Notes: generated by a model from the sequence alone, not told the origin. A stretch of 51,783 nucleotides of DNA from Panacagrimonas sp052386745 (GCA_052386745.1 JBQTJW010000017.1:1-51783), one strand, 5' to 3'; positions 25,721 through 34,748 are shown, counted from the stretch's first letter. Made by a program: numbers and translations.

Positions 25721-25897
25721 GAGCCTGTGAAAAAGTCGGACACCGTAGCGAGGGCGTCGCTGCGCGCTTCCGGCAAGGCGCGCTGCGCGAAAAAAGCCGA
25801 GTTGGGTGAACCCAATGACGGCTTTTTTCGGGTAGCGCAACGCCGCCGGGGGCGCGCAGCGGCGTCCGCAGTAGGTGGGCGAATTTGTCACTGGCTC
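25721..25897. repeat. 177-bp palindromic element between secB and gpsA
   Basis: Two arms of 79 bases (25721-25799 and 25819-25897) are imperfect inverted copies of each other, about three quarters identical by eye. The centre is perfect: GAAAAAAGCCG (25789-25799) pairs with CGGCTTTTTTC (25819-25829), and TTGGGT/ACCCAA (25802-25815) forms an inner stem. On either strand the inner part is a GC stem followed by six Ts, so it can act as a bidirectional terminator. The right end abuts the secB stop codon exactly. No transposase frame is present; it looks like a MITE or large REP-type element. Confidence 0.8.
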
Positions 25898-26410
25898 TCA
25901 GTGCCCTCGTGCCGGGGCGAACGGATCGATGATGACGCTGCGCGATTCCGCGCGCTGGCGCGCCAGGTGCTCCACGTAGAGCGCCTCGAAGTTGATGGGC
26001 TGCAACAGCATCTGCGGGAAGCCCGCCTTCTGCACGAAATCCGCAATGGCTTCACGCGCGAACGGGAAGAGCATGCTGGGGCAGTAGCCGCCGAGGATCG
26101 CCGCCTTTTCCTGGGCATTGGTGAAGCCGCGGACCATGAAGATCCCCGCCTGCTTCACTTCCACCAGGAACCCGGTTTCCTCGCCCACCTTGGCGGTGAC
26201 GGTGACCGTGAGGGTGATGTGGAACTGGTCCTCGCTCAGCGGGCTCATGTCCGTGCCCACGTTGACGTCGATCTGCGGCTGCGTTCCGCTGGAGAAGATC
26301 TGCGGCGCCTGCGGCACTTCGATGGAAGCGTCCTTGACGTAGATTTTCTGCAGCAGGACCTGGCGGTTGGCGCCCTGTGCAGCAGGGTCTGCGCCGGTGG
26401 CGTCAATCAT
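25898..26410 (-). CDS. secB: Protein-export chaperone SecB
   Basis: A 170-residue tetrameric cytoplasmic chaperone that keeps preproteins unfolded and hands them to SecA. The family blocks YVKDASIEVPQAP, EDQFHITLTVTVTA, the YCPSMLFPFARE segment and GFPQMLLQPINFEALY are all present. Length is normal. It lies downstream of grxC (117 bases) on the same strand and its stop codon borders the palindromic element. Confidence 0.96.
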   Translation of the reverse strand: MIDATGADPAAQGANRQVLLQKIYVKDASIEVPQAPQIFSSGTQPQIDVNVGTDMSPLSEDQFHITLTVTVTAKVGEETGFLVEVKQAGIFMVRGFTNAQEKAAILGGYCPSMLFPFAREAIADFVQKAGFPQMLLQPINFEALYVEHLARQRAESRSVIIDPFAPARGH

Positions 26411-26527
26411 GGGGGTGTTCTCGGTATGGGGTGGGGTTTCGAAACGGGCATTGCGCGCCTTCGACCAGGGGCGGGGCGCGCGCTGGGGCGCAAGAATAGC
26501 CTGCCCGCCCGCCTTCGGCGCTGCCCC

Positions 26528-26782
26528 TCAATCGTGCAGGAGCTGGTCCAGCTGCCCGGCGCGATCCATGGCGGACAGGTCATCGAACCCGCCGACGTGG
26601 ATTTCGCCCACAAAAATCTGGGGAACCGTGCGGCGGCCGCTCAGGCGCATCATCTCCGCACGACCCGACTGGTCGGCGTCCACGTGGATTTCCTGGAAGT
26701 GGACGCCCTTGCCCGTCAGCAGGCGCTTGGCCATGACGCAGTACGGGCACCACTCCGAGCTGTAGACGCGGACGGCTTTCAT
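26528..26782 (-). CDS. grxC: Glutaredoxin 3 (GrxC)
   Basis: An 84-residue thioredoxin-fold oxidoreductase with the dithiol site CPYC at residues 12-15, the cis-proline TVP near 52-54 and the glutathione-binding GGFDD near 64-68. It reduces disulfides and ribonucleotide reductase with glutathione. Five bases separate it from the rhodanese gene upstream, so the two are co-transcribed, as yibN-grxC-secB are in E. coli. Confidence 0.95.
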   Translation of the reverse strand: MKAVRVYSSEWCPYCVMAKRLLTGKGVHFQEIHVDADQSGRAEMMRLSGRRTVPQIFVGEIHVGGFDDLSAMDRAGQLDQLLHD

Positions 26783-26786
26783 CTGC

Positions 26787-27212
26787 TTACTTCGCGGTCA
26801 CCGGCAGGTTGCTCTGCAGCCAGGCATTGAGGCCGCCGCGGAGCGGGTAGGTTTCAGTGAAGCCCAGTTTGCGCAGCTTGGCCGCTGCTTCGCTGCTCGA
26901 ACCGCCCAACGCGCAGTAGACGATGACGGGACGCGTGCGGTCCTTGCCCAGCTCGCTGACGCGCTCCTCGATCTTCACCGCCGGAAGGTTGATGGCGTTC
27001 ATCAGGTGTGACTTCTTGTAGTCGGACGGCGGGCGCAGGTCCACGATCACCGGCTCCCGATCGTTCATCATGCGCACCACTTCGAGCGCCGAAAGGCGCT
27101 TGCCGCCGATGATGTGCCCATGGACTTCATTGGCGATGAGCAATGCCAGGATCGTGCCGAACGCAATGAAATGCGGAATGTGATTGCCGAAGAACTCGAT
27201 GAACTGCTGCAT
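26787..27212 (-). CDS. Membrane-anchored rhodanese-like protein (YibN type)
   Basis: A 141-residue protein: an N-terminal membrane helix (about residues 13-29), then a rhodanese domain with the active cysteine at position 100 (VIVYCALGGSSSEAA). The catalytic loop begins CALGGSS, not the CRxGx(R/T) of thiosulfate transferases, but the cysteine is there. The order rhodanese-grxC-secB-gpsA with a divergent envC is the yibN neighbourhood of E. coli. The frame is open far upstream, but the ATG at 27212 starts the membrane helix. Confidence 0.88.
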   Translation of the reverse strand: MQQFIEFFGNHIPHFIAFGTILALLIANEVHGHIIGGKRLSALEVVRMMNDREPVIVDLRPPSDYKKSHLMNAINLPAVKIEERVSELGKDRTRPVIVYCALGGSSSEAAAKLRKLGFTETYPLRGGLNAWLQSNLPVTAK

Positions 27213-27290
27213 GGTTTCTCTTGGGAAAATGGAAGGCCCGGAGGCGCGGTGCGGGATGCCGGGACTGCACTGGGCGTGACACCATCGCGC

Positions 27291-28457
27291 ATGCCGATTA
27301 TTGCATCGCCCTTTCGCTGGCGCCTCAAGCTGGCCGCCGTGCTGCTTGCTGCATCGAACGTGCTTTCCGGGCCGGCGCGGGCTGACGAGGCGCCCGAGGC
27401 CGCGCTGGAAGCGCTGCGGTCGCGGGTGGCCGAGCTGGATCGCGAGTCCGCCGCCGAACGGACCCAGCAGGATGCCCTTCGGCAAGAGCTTGAAGAGGCG
27501 GAGAAAGTCATTGCAGGGGCGGCGCGCACGGTGCGCGAAACCGCCGCCGCCGAATCGGCGCAGCGGGACCGGGTGCTGGGCGCGCAGGTGGCCCGTGCGC
27601 AGGTCCTGGCGCAGACCGAGCAGCGCCGCAGCGATCTGGCCGCGAGCCTGCGCGCCAGCTACATGGCGGGGAGTCCCGGCCGCCTCCAGCTCATGTTCCG
27701 CCAGGACGTCGCCAGCAGCGTCGGGCGCCTCGATGTTGACGTGGCCCACCTCGCGCAGGCGCTTCAGCAACAGCTCGCCGGACTGCAGGAAGCGCTCGGG
27801 CTGCTCGCGCAGTCGGAAGCCGCTCTGGCCACGGAGCAGGACGCCCTGGAGGCACGCAACCGCGCTGCCCGAGAAGCCCTGGTCGCGGTCAGGAAAGCAC
27901 AGGCGGAACGCCGGACGAAGCTGGACGAACTGGCCAGCCGCGGGTCGAGCCGGGCCGCGGAACTGGCGCAGGCCAGGAGCGAACAGGCGCGCCTGGAGAA
28001 GCTGGTGGCGGACCTGCGCGCGGCGCTCAAGGCCTCCTCCACAAAATTCGAGAGCGGAGTCCCGTTCCGGCAACTGCGGGGGCACCTGCCGTGGCCGGTG
28101 CGCGGCGACCTGCTGGCGCGTTTCGGCAGCGCCAAGAACGACGGGCCGCTCACCTGGCGAGGCCTGTGGATCAAGAGCGCGGCCGGCGTGGCGGTGCGCG
28201 TGGTGGCGGACGGGCGGGTGGTCTATGCCGGCCACCTGCAACGGTTCGGGCTGGTGGTGATCGTCGATCACCCCGGCCAGTACCTCTCGGTCTACGGGCA
28301 CCTGCAGGAAGCGCAGGTGGAAGTGGGCGAGCCCCTCAAGGCCGGTGCGCGCGTGGGGACGGCGGGCAACAGCGGCGGGCACGAGGAGAACGGGGTCTAC
28401 TTCGAAATTCGCGAAGGCGCCGACCCCATCGACCCCATTGCCTGGCTCGCGCCATGA
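27291..28457 (+). CDS. envC: Murein hydrolase activator EnvC
   Basis: A 388-residue periplasmic activator of septal amidases. A signal peptide (about 1-31, ending GPARA) is followed by a long coiled coil (32-255) and a C-terminal LytM/M23 domain (about 270-388). The LytM metal site is degenerate: the first histidine region reads LTWRGLWI and the last reads VYFEIR instead of LHFEIR, so it should not cleave peptidoglycan itself. That loss is the family signature of EnvC. In cells the coiled coil is recruited by FtsEX. The upstream frame is open, but the ATG at 27291 gives the signal peptide. Divergent from the rhodanese gene. Confidence 0.92.
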   Translation: MPIIASPFRWRLKLAAVLLAASNVLSGPARADEAPEAALEALRSRVAELDRESAAERTQQDALRQELEEAEKVIAGAARTVRETAAAESAQRDRVLGAQVARAQVLAQTEQRRSDLAASLRASYMAGSPGRLQLMFRQDVASSVGRLDVDVAHLAQALQQQLAGLQEALGLLAQSEAALATEQDALEARNRAAREALVAVRKAQAERRTKLDELASRGSSRAAELAQARSEQARLEKLVADLRAALKASSTKFESGVPFRQLRGHLPWPVRGDLLARFGSAKNDGPLTWRGLWIKSAAGVAVRVVADGRVVYAGHLQRFGLVVIVDHPGQYLSVYGHLQEAQVEVGEPLKAGARVGTAGNSGGHEENGVYFEIREGADPIDPIAWLAP

Positions 28458-28495
28458 AGGGCACTGATTTATCGTGGTGCACTGTGCGCAAGGAA

Positions 28496-29893
28496 ATGAC
28501 GAGAAACGAGATGTGGCGGTTTCCAATAGCGGATCGGGTGCGGGGGCTCTGCCTGGGCGTGGCCTGGATGGCGGGGGCCCTGGCCGGCGTCTCCACCCTT
28601 CCGGCGGTCGCCAAGGTCACGCCGCCGGAGGCCGATCAGCTGCGCACCCGCCTCACCCCACTGGGCGCGGAACGGGCCGGCAATGCGGAGGGCACCATTC
28701 CCGAGTGGCGGGGCGGGCTCACTTCGCCGCCGCCCTGCCACGTGGCCGGGCGCCGCTACTGCGATGCCTTTGCGGCCGACAAGCCGTTTGCCACCGTCAC
28801 GGCGGAGAACCTGGACGCCTGGCGTGATCGCCTGCCGGCCGGGCAGATCGACCTGATGCTGCGCCACCCCAAAACCTACCAGGTCAACGTCTACCCATCG
28901 CGTCGCAGCTTTGCCAATCCCGGCACGGTATACGAGGCGGCCCACAAGAATGCTCTGAACGCCGTGCTGTCGCTCTCGGGCAACGGCGTGCGCGAGGCTT
29001 CGGTGGCGGTGCCCTTCCCCATTCCCAAGCAGGGCGTGGACCCGATCTGGAACCACCGGCTGCGCTACCGGGGTCCCGCCTACTCGCGCGCATTCAGCCA
29101 GGCGGCGGTCACCACCTCGGGCGACGCCAACATCCTCAGCCTGCGCGAGGACGTTGCCGTCCCTTATGCAAGCGAAGCGGCCGTGGACGAAGGCGTTGCG
29201 CTGCAATGGCTGCAGGTGGTGCTCAACCCGACGCGGCTGCACGGCTACGTCACCCTGATCCACGAATCCATGGACCAGGACCACTGGCCGCAGCAGGCCT
29301 GGCGGCAGCTGCCGGAGCCGCGGCGCATGCGCAAGGAGAAGACCTTCGGTTTCGACAACCCCGGCATGCTGTCGGACGACCTGGCGTTCGACGACCAGCT
29401 CGACACGTTCTTCGGCAGCACCGAGCGCTACAACCTGCGCATCGTGGACAAGCGCGAGCTGGTGGTGCCCTACAACAGCTACGCCATGCACAGCGGGCGC
29501 GGGCCGCTGCGCGACCTGATCCGGCCAGGGCATCTCGACCCGAAATATGCCCGCTACGAACTGCACCGCGTGTGGATCGTGGAGGCCAATCTCAAGCCCA
29601 AGGGCAATCACCGCTACAAGCGGCGCACGTTCTACATCGACGAGGACAGCTGGCAGATTCTCGGCGTGGACCTGTATGACCGGTCGGACCGGCTGTGGCG
29701 ATGGCAGGAAGTGCACACCGTGATGGCCTACGACCGCTCGGTGCTGATGCCCGCGGTCGAGGTGATCTACGACCTCGATGCCGCGCGCTACCTCGTCAAT
29801 GGCATCGACGAAAATGACCCGGAGCGGGCCGAAACCGGCTTCGATTCGGATCGTTTCACGCCGTCCGGAGCGCGTGGGCAGGCCCCGGACTGA
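28496..29893 (+). CDS. DUF1329 family exported protein
   Basis: A protein of about 465 residues whose body matches the DUF1329 family (VTPPEADQLRTRLTPLGAERAGNAEGTIPEW near the start, WNHRLRYRG, YELHRVWIVEANLK, KRRTFYIDEDSW near the end). Members are predicted LolB/LolA-like lipoprotein-sorting folds in the envelope and often pair with DUF1302 proteins; none is here. A signal peptide occupies about residues 1-40. The start is uncertain: ATG at 28454 overlaps the envC stop (ATGA), 28496 and 28511 are also in frame. I chose 28496 as a compromise, with AAGGA close ahead. Substrate unknown. Confidence 0.8.
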   Translation: MTRNEMWRFPIADRVRGLCLGVAWMAGALAGVSTLPAVAKVTPPEADQLRTRLTPLGAERAGNAEGTIPEWRGGLTSPPPCHVAGRRYCDAFAADKPFATVTAENLDAWRDRLPAGQIDLMLRHPKTYQVNVYPSRRSFANPGTVYEAAHKNALNAVLSLSGNGVREASVAVPFPIPKQGVDPIWNHRLRYRGPAYSRAFSQAAVTTSGDANILSLREDVAVPYASEAAVDEGVALQWLQVVLNPTRLHGYVTLIHESMDQDHWPQQAWRQLPEPRRMRKEKTFGFDNPGMLSDDLAFDDQLDTFFGSTERYNLRIVDKRELVVPYNSYAMHSGRGPLRDLIRPGHLDPKYARYELHRVWIVEANLKPKGNHRYKRRTFYIDEDSWQILGVDLYDRSDRLWRWQEVHTVMAYDRSVLMPAVEVIYDLDAARYLVNGIDENDPERAETGFDSDRFTPSGARGQAPD

Positions 29894-30398
29894 GCGCACG
29901 CCCAGTCCGCAGGGCCACCGGCGCGCGCTGATCCTGTTCGCGGCGTGCGCCCTGCTCCCGGCGTATGGCGCCAAGGCCGACGCCCGGGTCTATCGCTGGA
30001 CGGACGGCAGCGGACACGTTCATTTCGGCCAGATTCCCCCCGCCGCGGGCGCCTACGAATCCGTCCGGACACGCATACCTCCGGCGCCTTCGCCCGCTGA
30101 AGCCCCCGGCACGAAACGCGGCGGAGACACCGCAGCCCGCGATACGCGCCGCTTCCTCGAACAGGCCGAAGCAGCCAACCGGGAAAAGGCGGCAGCGAAG
30201 GACAACGCCCGCCGTGCCCGGCAGGAAGCCCGGCAACAGTGCCAGCAGGCGCGCCAGCGCGTGCAGTTCCTGGAAGAACATACCGCCCGGCGCCTGGCTT
30301 CGATCGGGCCGGACGGGCAGCCCCAGAGGATTCCAGAAGACGAGTTCCTGCGTCGCCTGAACGCGGCGCAGGACGCGGCCGGAACGCATTGCCGATGA
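29874..30398 (+). CDS. DUF4124 domain-containing exported protein
   Basis: A protein of about 174 residues. A hydrophobic signal stretch (ALILFAACALLPAYGAKA) is followed by the DUF4124 motif (RVYRWTDGSGHVHFGQIPP), a predicted small beta domain in the periplasm. Then comes a charged Ala/Arg/Gln-rich helical region (about 90-140) with CQQARQRVQFLEEH. The function of the family is not known. The start is a GTG at 29874 overlapping the DUF1329 gene by 20 bases, with GGAG three bases ahead; a later start would cut the signal peptide. It overlaps the next gene by four bases. Confidence 0.72.
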   Translation: MGRPRTERTPSPQGHRRALILFAACALLPAYGAKADARVYRWTDGSGHVHFGQIPPAAGAYESVRTRIPPAPSPAEAPGTKRGGDTAARDTRRFLEQAEAANREKAAAKDNARRARQEARQQCQQARQRVQFLEEHTARRLASIGPDGQPQRIPEDEFLRRLNAAQDAAGTHCR

Positions 30399-31252
30399 CG
30401 CCGGTCCTCGTCGTCGGCTGCGGCGACCTGGGCCGGCGGGTCGCCACGCGGCTGATCGAAGGCGGCCAGCGCGTCATCGGCGTGGTGCGGACGGCGGACA
30501 GTGCCGACGCCCTGCGCGCGTGCCGGATCGAGGCCCTGCAAATCGACCTGGACACCACCCCGCCGCCGGACGCTGCGCAGGTGTACTGGTTCGCTCCGCC
30601 GCCCGCCCAGGGCCTTGGCGACCCGCGTCTGCGTGCATGGCTTGCCGGGCTGCCAAGGGCTGCACGCAGGATCGTCTACGTCTCCACCTCGGGGGTGTAC
30701 GGCGACTGCGGCGGCCGCTGGATCGACGAAGACGAACCCCTGAAACCGCAGACCGACCGCGGCCGGCGGCGCCTGGATGCAGAACATGCCCTGCGCGAGT
30801 CCGCCGCCGCTCGCGGCAATGCGGTCGTCATCCTGCGTGTTCCGGGCATCTACGGGCCCGGGCGGCTTCCGGTCGGGCGGCTCCGGCAGAACCTGCCCGT
30901 AGTACGGGATACACACGACGAGACGGCCCGGCGCTGGACCAACCGCATCCATGTCGATGACCTGGCCACCGCCGCCATCGCCGCCATGCAGCGCGGGGTG
31001 GCAGGCGCGGCGTACAACGTCTCTGACGGCCACCCCACCACCATGAGCGACTACTTCCAGCGCTGCGCGCGCCTGCTGGGCTTCCCGGACCCGCCGCAGG
31101 TTTCCATGGAAGAGGCCCGGCAGCGCCTGAGCCCCGCGCTGATGTCGTTCATGGACGAGTCCAAGCGCTTGATCAACCGGCGCATGCGGCTGGAACTCGG
31201 CGTCGCCCTGCGCTATCCCGATCTCGCCGCCGGGCTCCCGCACTTCCGCTGA
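30395..31252 (+). CDS. NAD(P)-dependent epimerase/dehydratase-like protein (YeeZ type)
   Basis: A 285-residue extended-SDR protein. The N-terminal dinucleotide motif is GCGDLG (8-13). SGVYGDCGG lies at about 98-106, and the LRVPGIYGPGR block near 148-158 is typical of nucleotide-sugar epimerases. The catalytic YxxxK is not in its classical form, so enzymatic activity is uncertain; this is a feature of the YeeZ subgroup. Its ATG overlaps the DUF4124 stop codon (ATGA), so the two are probably coupled. A loose four-gene run envC-DUF1329-DUF4124-YeeZ results. Confidence 0.82.
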   Translation: MTPVLVVGCGDLGRRVATRLIEGGQRVIGVVRTADSADALRACRIEALQIDLDTTPPPDAAQVYWFAPPPAQGLGDPRLRAWLAGLPRAARRIVYVSTSGVYGDCGGRWIDEDEPLKPQTDRGRRRLDAEHALRESAAARGNAVVILRVPGIYGPGRLPVGRLRQNLPVVRDTHDETARRWTNRIHVDDLATAAIAAMQRGVAGAAYNVSDGHPTTMSDYFQRCARLLGFPDPPQVSMEEARQRLSPALMSFMDESKRLINRRMRLELGVALRYPDLAAGLPHFR

Positions 31253-31414
31253 CGGGCGTGCGAGCCAGATTTCGGGTGGCCCCAGTCCATCCGGGCACCT
31301 CAGGCGGCACAGCCGTGGCGTGACCGCAGCTTTATCGGAGGAAATGGCCCCTGCGGCTGTTGCGGTCCCAGCTACAATGGGCGCTTATGTTTGGCCGTTT
31401 GCGCTCCAGAGCAC

Positions 31415-33781
31415 ATGCCTACCGGCGGTACCTTCACGTTGACTGGCGACACGATCGAGGCGGCGATGGATGTTCCATCGCCGTCGGCGGCCGAGCGCAT
31501 CGTGCCCGTGCCGACGCTGCGGCTGTTCACGCATCGCATTTCGCGCTGGTTCCGCGGCAAGCCGGACCGCCGGCCCATCGGTGCGGCGCGGCTGTCGTTT
31601 GACTATGCCGGCTCGCGCCTGCCGCCAATGGGGCCGCGGGCGCGGCGCTTCGCGGTGCCGGCGGGCGAGACGTTCCGCAACAGCGCCGCCGAGCTGGACG
31701 CGCTGGAACGCCTGGCCGAGCTGCACATGACCGACGCCGGCGAAGTGGAGGGCGTGTACTTCGATCGCGACCCCGTTCTGCGAACTGGCGACTTCGTGCT
31801 GGAGCGCGGGCGCGGCGTGCTGGCCACGCCCGACCACTGGCTGCACCTGCTGCCGCGCCTGTCCGCGTCCGGCTTCCGGCTCGAGTTTTCACCCGATTTC
31901 CCGGTGGAGCTCATCAAGGCGCCGGACCAGTGGCGGGTGGACGTGGCCAGCCGCGGTCACGGCAAGTGGTTCGAGCTGGGCCTGACCCTGGAGGTGGACG
32001 GCCAGCGCATCGAGCTGCTGCCCATCCTGCGCCGGCTGCTGGCCGACCCCAATTTTCCCCGCGTGCCCGCCGCCAACGAGCCCCCCGGCTCGCTGTGGCT
32101 GGCGCCGCTCGATGAACGTCGCCACGTCCCGCTGCGGCTGGACCGGCTGCGCGACCTGCTGCGCGTGCTCGAATCCACCATCGCCTCGCAGGCCTCCGGC
32201 AACCAGCTGCGTCTCAAGCGGGCGCAGGCGGACCTGCTGGACGAGTTCGATTCCATTCCCAACCTGAGCTGGCACGGGCGCGAGCGCATCGCCGCCGAGC
32301 GCGGGCGCCTGCGCGACCTGGCGCACGCCGCCAGCGAGTCCGCCGAACCGGCGCCCGGCTTCCTGGCCACGCTGCGCGGCTACCAGAAGGAGGGCCTGGC
32401 CTGGCTCGGCTTTCTGGGCGAGGCTGGCCTGGGCGGTGTGCTGGCCGACGACATGGGCCTGGGCAAGACCGTGCAGGTGCTGGCCCACGTCTGGACCGAG
32501 CGCTGCGAGGGCCGGCTCAAGCGGCCGGTGCTGGTGGTGGCGCCCACCACGCTGGTCGCCAACTGGAAGAACGAGGCGCGGCGCTTCACCCCCGAGCTGC
32601 GCGTGCTGGTGCTGCACGGGCCCGACCGCGACGCGCGCTTCGAGCAGATTCCGCAGCACGACCTGGTCATCAGCACCTATCCGCTGCTGTCGCGCGACCG
32701 CCTCGCGCTCAAGCGCCACCACTTTGGCCTGCTGGTGCTGGACGAGTCCCAGTTCATCAAGAACGCGCGCACGCAGGCCGCCAAGGTGGTGCGCGAGCTC
32801 AAGGCCGACCGCCGCCTGGCCATGACCGGCACGCCGCTGGAGAACCACCTCGGCGAGCTGTGGGCGCAGTTCGACGCGGTGGAACCGGGGCTGCTCGGCT
32901 ACGAGTCGGCGTTCACGCGCTTCTGGCGCGAGCCCATCGAGGACGAGGCCAACGCCAACGTGCTGGCGCGCCTCAACCGGCGGGTGGCGCCGCTGATGCT
33001 GCGGCGGCGCAAGGAAGACGTGCTGAAGGATCTGCCGCCCAAGACCGAGATCCTGCGCTCGGTGGAGCTGGACAGCGCCCAGGCTTCGCTCTACGAGGCC
33101 ATTCGCCTGGCCCAGCACGCGCGCGTGCGCGAGGCGGTGGCGGTGCGCGGCGCGGGCCAGTCCGGCGTGGTCGTGCTGGACGCCCTGCTGCGCCTGCGCC
33201 AGGTGTGCTGCGACCCGCGCCTGCTCACCGTCGAGGGCATGGAAGACCAGGCCGCCAGAACGCCCTCGGCCAAGCTCGAACGCCTGCTGGAAATGCTCGA
33301 CGGCTTGGTGGCGGCCCGGCGCCACGTGCTGGTGTTCTCGCAGTTCACGTCCATGCTGGCGCTCATCCAGGACGCGCTGCGCGAGCGCGGCATTGCGCAC
33401 CTGCTGCTCACCGGGCAGACGCAGAACCGCGCCGAGGTGGTGGCGCAGTTCCAGGAGGGCGGCGTGCCGGTGTTCCTCATCAGCCTGAAGGCGGGCGGCG
33501 TGGGGCTCAACCTCACCGCCGCCGACACCGTGATCCACTACGACCCGTGGTGGAACCCGGCGGCCGAGGACCAGGCCACCGACCGCGCCTACCGCATCGG
33601 CCAGGACAAGCCGGTGTTCGTCTACAAGCTGATCTGCTCGGGCACGGTGGAGGAGCGCATCCGCGGGCTGCAATCGCGCAAGGCCGCGCTGGCCGACGCC
33701 GTGCTGGAGGGCGGGACCACCGCCACGCTGCACTTCGACGACGCCGAGATCGACGAACTGTTCGCCCCGCTGACGCCGTGA
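31415..33781 (+). CDS. SNF2-family DEAD/DEAH-like ATPase, short form
   Basis: A Swi2/Snf2 ATPase of about 788 residues from the ATG at 31415. DDMGLGKT (Walker A) lies near residue 346, the DESQ box II near 442, MTGTPLENHLGELW near 470, and helicase C motifs DPWWNPAAEDQATDRAYRIGQ near 710-730. Homologues of this bacterial class usually have an N-terminal SWIM zinc finger and run to about 1,000-1,100 residues. That part is absent here, and the 160 bases upstream do not encode it. A start at 31466 has the better ribosome site (GAGG five bases ahead). TACAAT at 31373-31378 may be a -10 box without a good -35. Confidence 0.85.
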   Translation: MPTGGTFTLTGDTIEAAMDVPSPSAAERIVPVPTLRLFTHRISRWFRGKPDRRPIGAARLSFDYAGSRLPPMGPRARRFAVPAGETFRNSAAELDALERLAELHMTDAGEVEGVYFDRDPVLRTGDFVLERGRGVLATPDHWLHLLPRLSASGFRLEFSPDFPVELIKAPDQWRVDVASRGHGKWFELGLTLEVDGQRIELLPILRRLLADPNFPRVPAANEPPGSLWLAPLDERRHVPLRLDRLRDLLRVLESTIASQASGNQLRLKRAQADLLDEFDSIPNLSWHGRERIAAERGRLRDLAHAASESAEPAPGFLATLRGYQKEGLAWLGFLGEAGLGGVLADDMGLGKTVQVLAHVWTERCEGRLKRPVLVVAPTTLVANWKNEARRFTPELRVLVLHGPDRDARFEQIPQHDLVISTYPLLSRDRLALKRHHFGLLVLDESQFIKNARTQAAKVVRELKADRRLAMTGTPLENHLGELWAQFDAVEPGLLGYESAFTRFWREPIEDEANANVLARLNRRVAPLMLRRRKEDVLKDLPPKTEILRSVELDSAQASLYEAIRLAQHARVREAVAVRGAGQSGVVVLDALLRLRQVCCDPRLLTVEGMEDQAARTPSAKLERLLEMLDGLVAARRHVLVFSQFTSMLALIQDALRERGIAHLLLTGQTQNRAEVVAQFQEGGVPVFLISLKAGGVGLNLTAADTVIHYDPWWNPAAEDQATDRAYRIGQDKPVFVYKLICSGTVEERIRGLQSRKAALADAVLEGGTTATLHFDDAEIDELFAPLTP

Positions 33782-33818
33782 CCTCGCCAGCCGGCGGCCG
33801 GCCCGCCGAGGCGCGGTC

Positions 33819-34748
33819 TCAGGCTGCCGCGGCTCGCGCGGCGGGTGAGCGGGCCAGGTAGTCCAGCGCCTGCTCGGTGGAGCCTTCCTTCACCGGGTCG
33901 TACCAGGGGCTGAAGAACGACAGGTTGCGCCGCGCCACCCAGAACGGTGACGGCAGGCGCCCGGCGCGGGCATCCTTCATCCATTCCCGCCAGATCCAGG
34001 GACGCAGCACGCTGGGCTTGCGCGTCTTGAAGCGCGGGTCCTGGCGCATCAGGTGGGCGGCGCCAACGGCCCACATCGCGATCACCGCCGGCATGGCCAG
34101 GGGCCCGAGCACGTAGCGCGAGGGAAAGCGCCCCGCCAAGTGCCGGTACACGTCGAACGCCACGCAGCGGTGTTCCACCTCTTCCGCGCCGTGCCAGCGC
34201 AGCAGGTCGAACATGGCAGGATCGGCACCCGGCCACGAGACCGGGCCCAGCACCCAGGTGCCCAGGATGCAGGTCACGTGCTCGATGGCCGCCACCAGGC
34301 CCAGACGCAGCGACAGCCATTCCTTCCGCGCCGCTTCGGGGAGATTCAGGCCGAGCGGCGCGTCGCCCAGCAGCAGGTTGAACAGCCGGTCCCCCCGATC
34401 GGTCTGGCTTGCGGTTTCAAGGCCATGCGCGTTCAGGAACTGCTGGATCGCCCCGCCGTGGGCGCGCGCGTGCATGGCTTCCTGGCGGATGAACATCTGC
34501 ACGTCGTCACGCAGCCTGGGGTCGGAAATGAACGGCAGCGCGCGCGAGTAGAGCTTGCAGAACCAGAACTCCCCGGCCGGCAGCAGCAGGTTGATCTCGT
34601 TGATGAAATGGCTGGTGAAGGGCTGGCCGGGAATCCAGTCCCGCGGCGTCTGCGACCAGTCGAACCGCACCTTGCGCGGCACCAGCCGCAAGGGGGTGCG
34701 GGACGCGGGTTGCGTGCGCGGAGTCGTGACGGCAGCGGGCCGGTTCAT
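33819..34748 (-). CDS. Predicted metal-dependent hydrolase, PF10118 type
   Basis: A 309-residue protein resembling the PF10118 family, which is ferritin-like in its pattern of carboxylates and histidines: QEAMHARAH near 119-127 and WHGAEEVEHRCVAFDVY near 180-196. Together with another Glu and His these would bind a di-metal centre. Two hydrophobic stretches (about 150-170 and 208-225) suggest membrane association. The reaction is not known to me; some relatives sit in lipid or polyketide modification clusters. It lies 115 bases downstream of an alpha/beta hydrolase gene on the same strand. Confidence 0.78.
   Translation of the reverse strand: MNRPAAVTTPRTQPASRTPLRLVPRKVRFDWSQTPRDWIPGQPFTSHFINEINLLLPAGEFWFCKLYSRALPFISDPRLRDDVQMFIRQEAMHARAHGGAIQQFLNAHGLETASQTDRGDRLFNLLLGDAPLGLNLPEAARKEWLSLRLGLVAAIEHVTCILGTWVLGPVSWPGADPAMFDLLRWHGAEEVEHRCVAFDVYRHLAGRFPSRYVLGPLAMPAVIAMWAVGAAHLMRQDPRFKTRKPSVLRPWIWREWMKDARAGRLPSPFWVARRNLSFFSPWYDPVKEGSTEQALDYLARSPAARAAAA

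Noticed and set aside
25708..25815. 36-codon N-terminal extension of GpsA
   Set aside because: The codons translate the palindromic element; GpsA homology begins at 25707.
26787..28526. 579-codon version of the rhodanese gene
   Set aside because: The extension is antisense to envC; the rhodanese begins at 27212 with its membrane helix.
31360..31602. 80-codon frame starting just before the SNF2 gene
   Set aside because: It overlaps the SNF2 gene out of frame, has no known domain, and its composition is typical of shadow frames.
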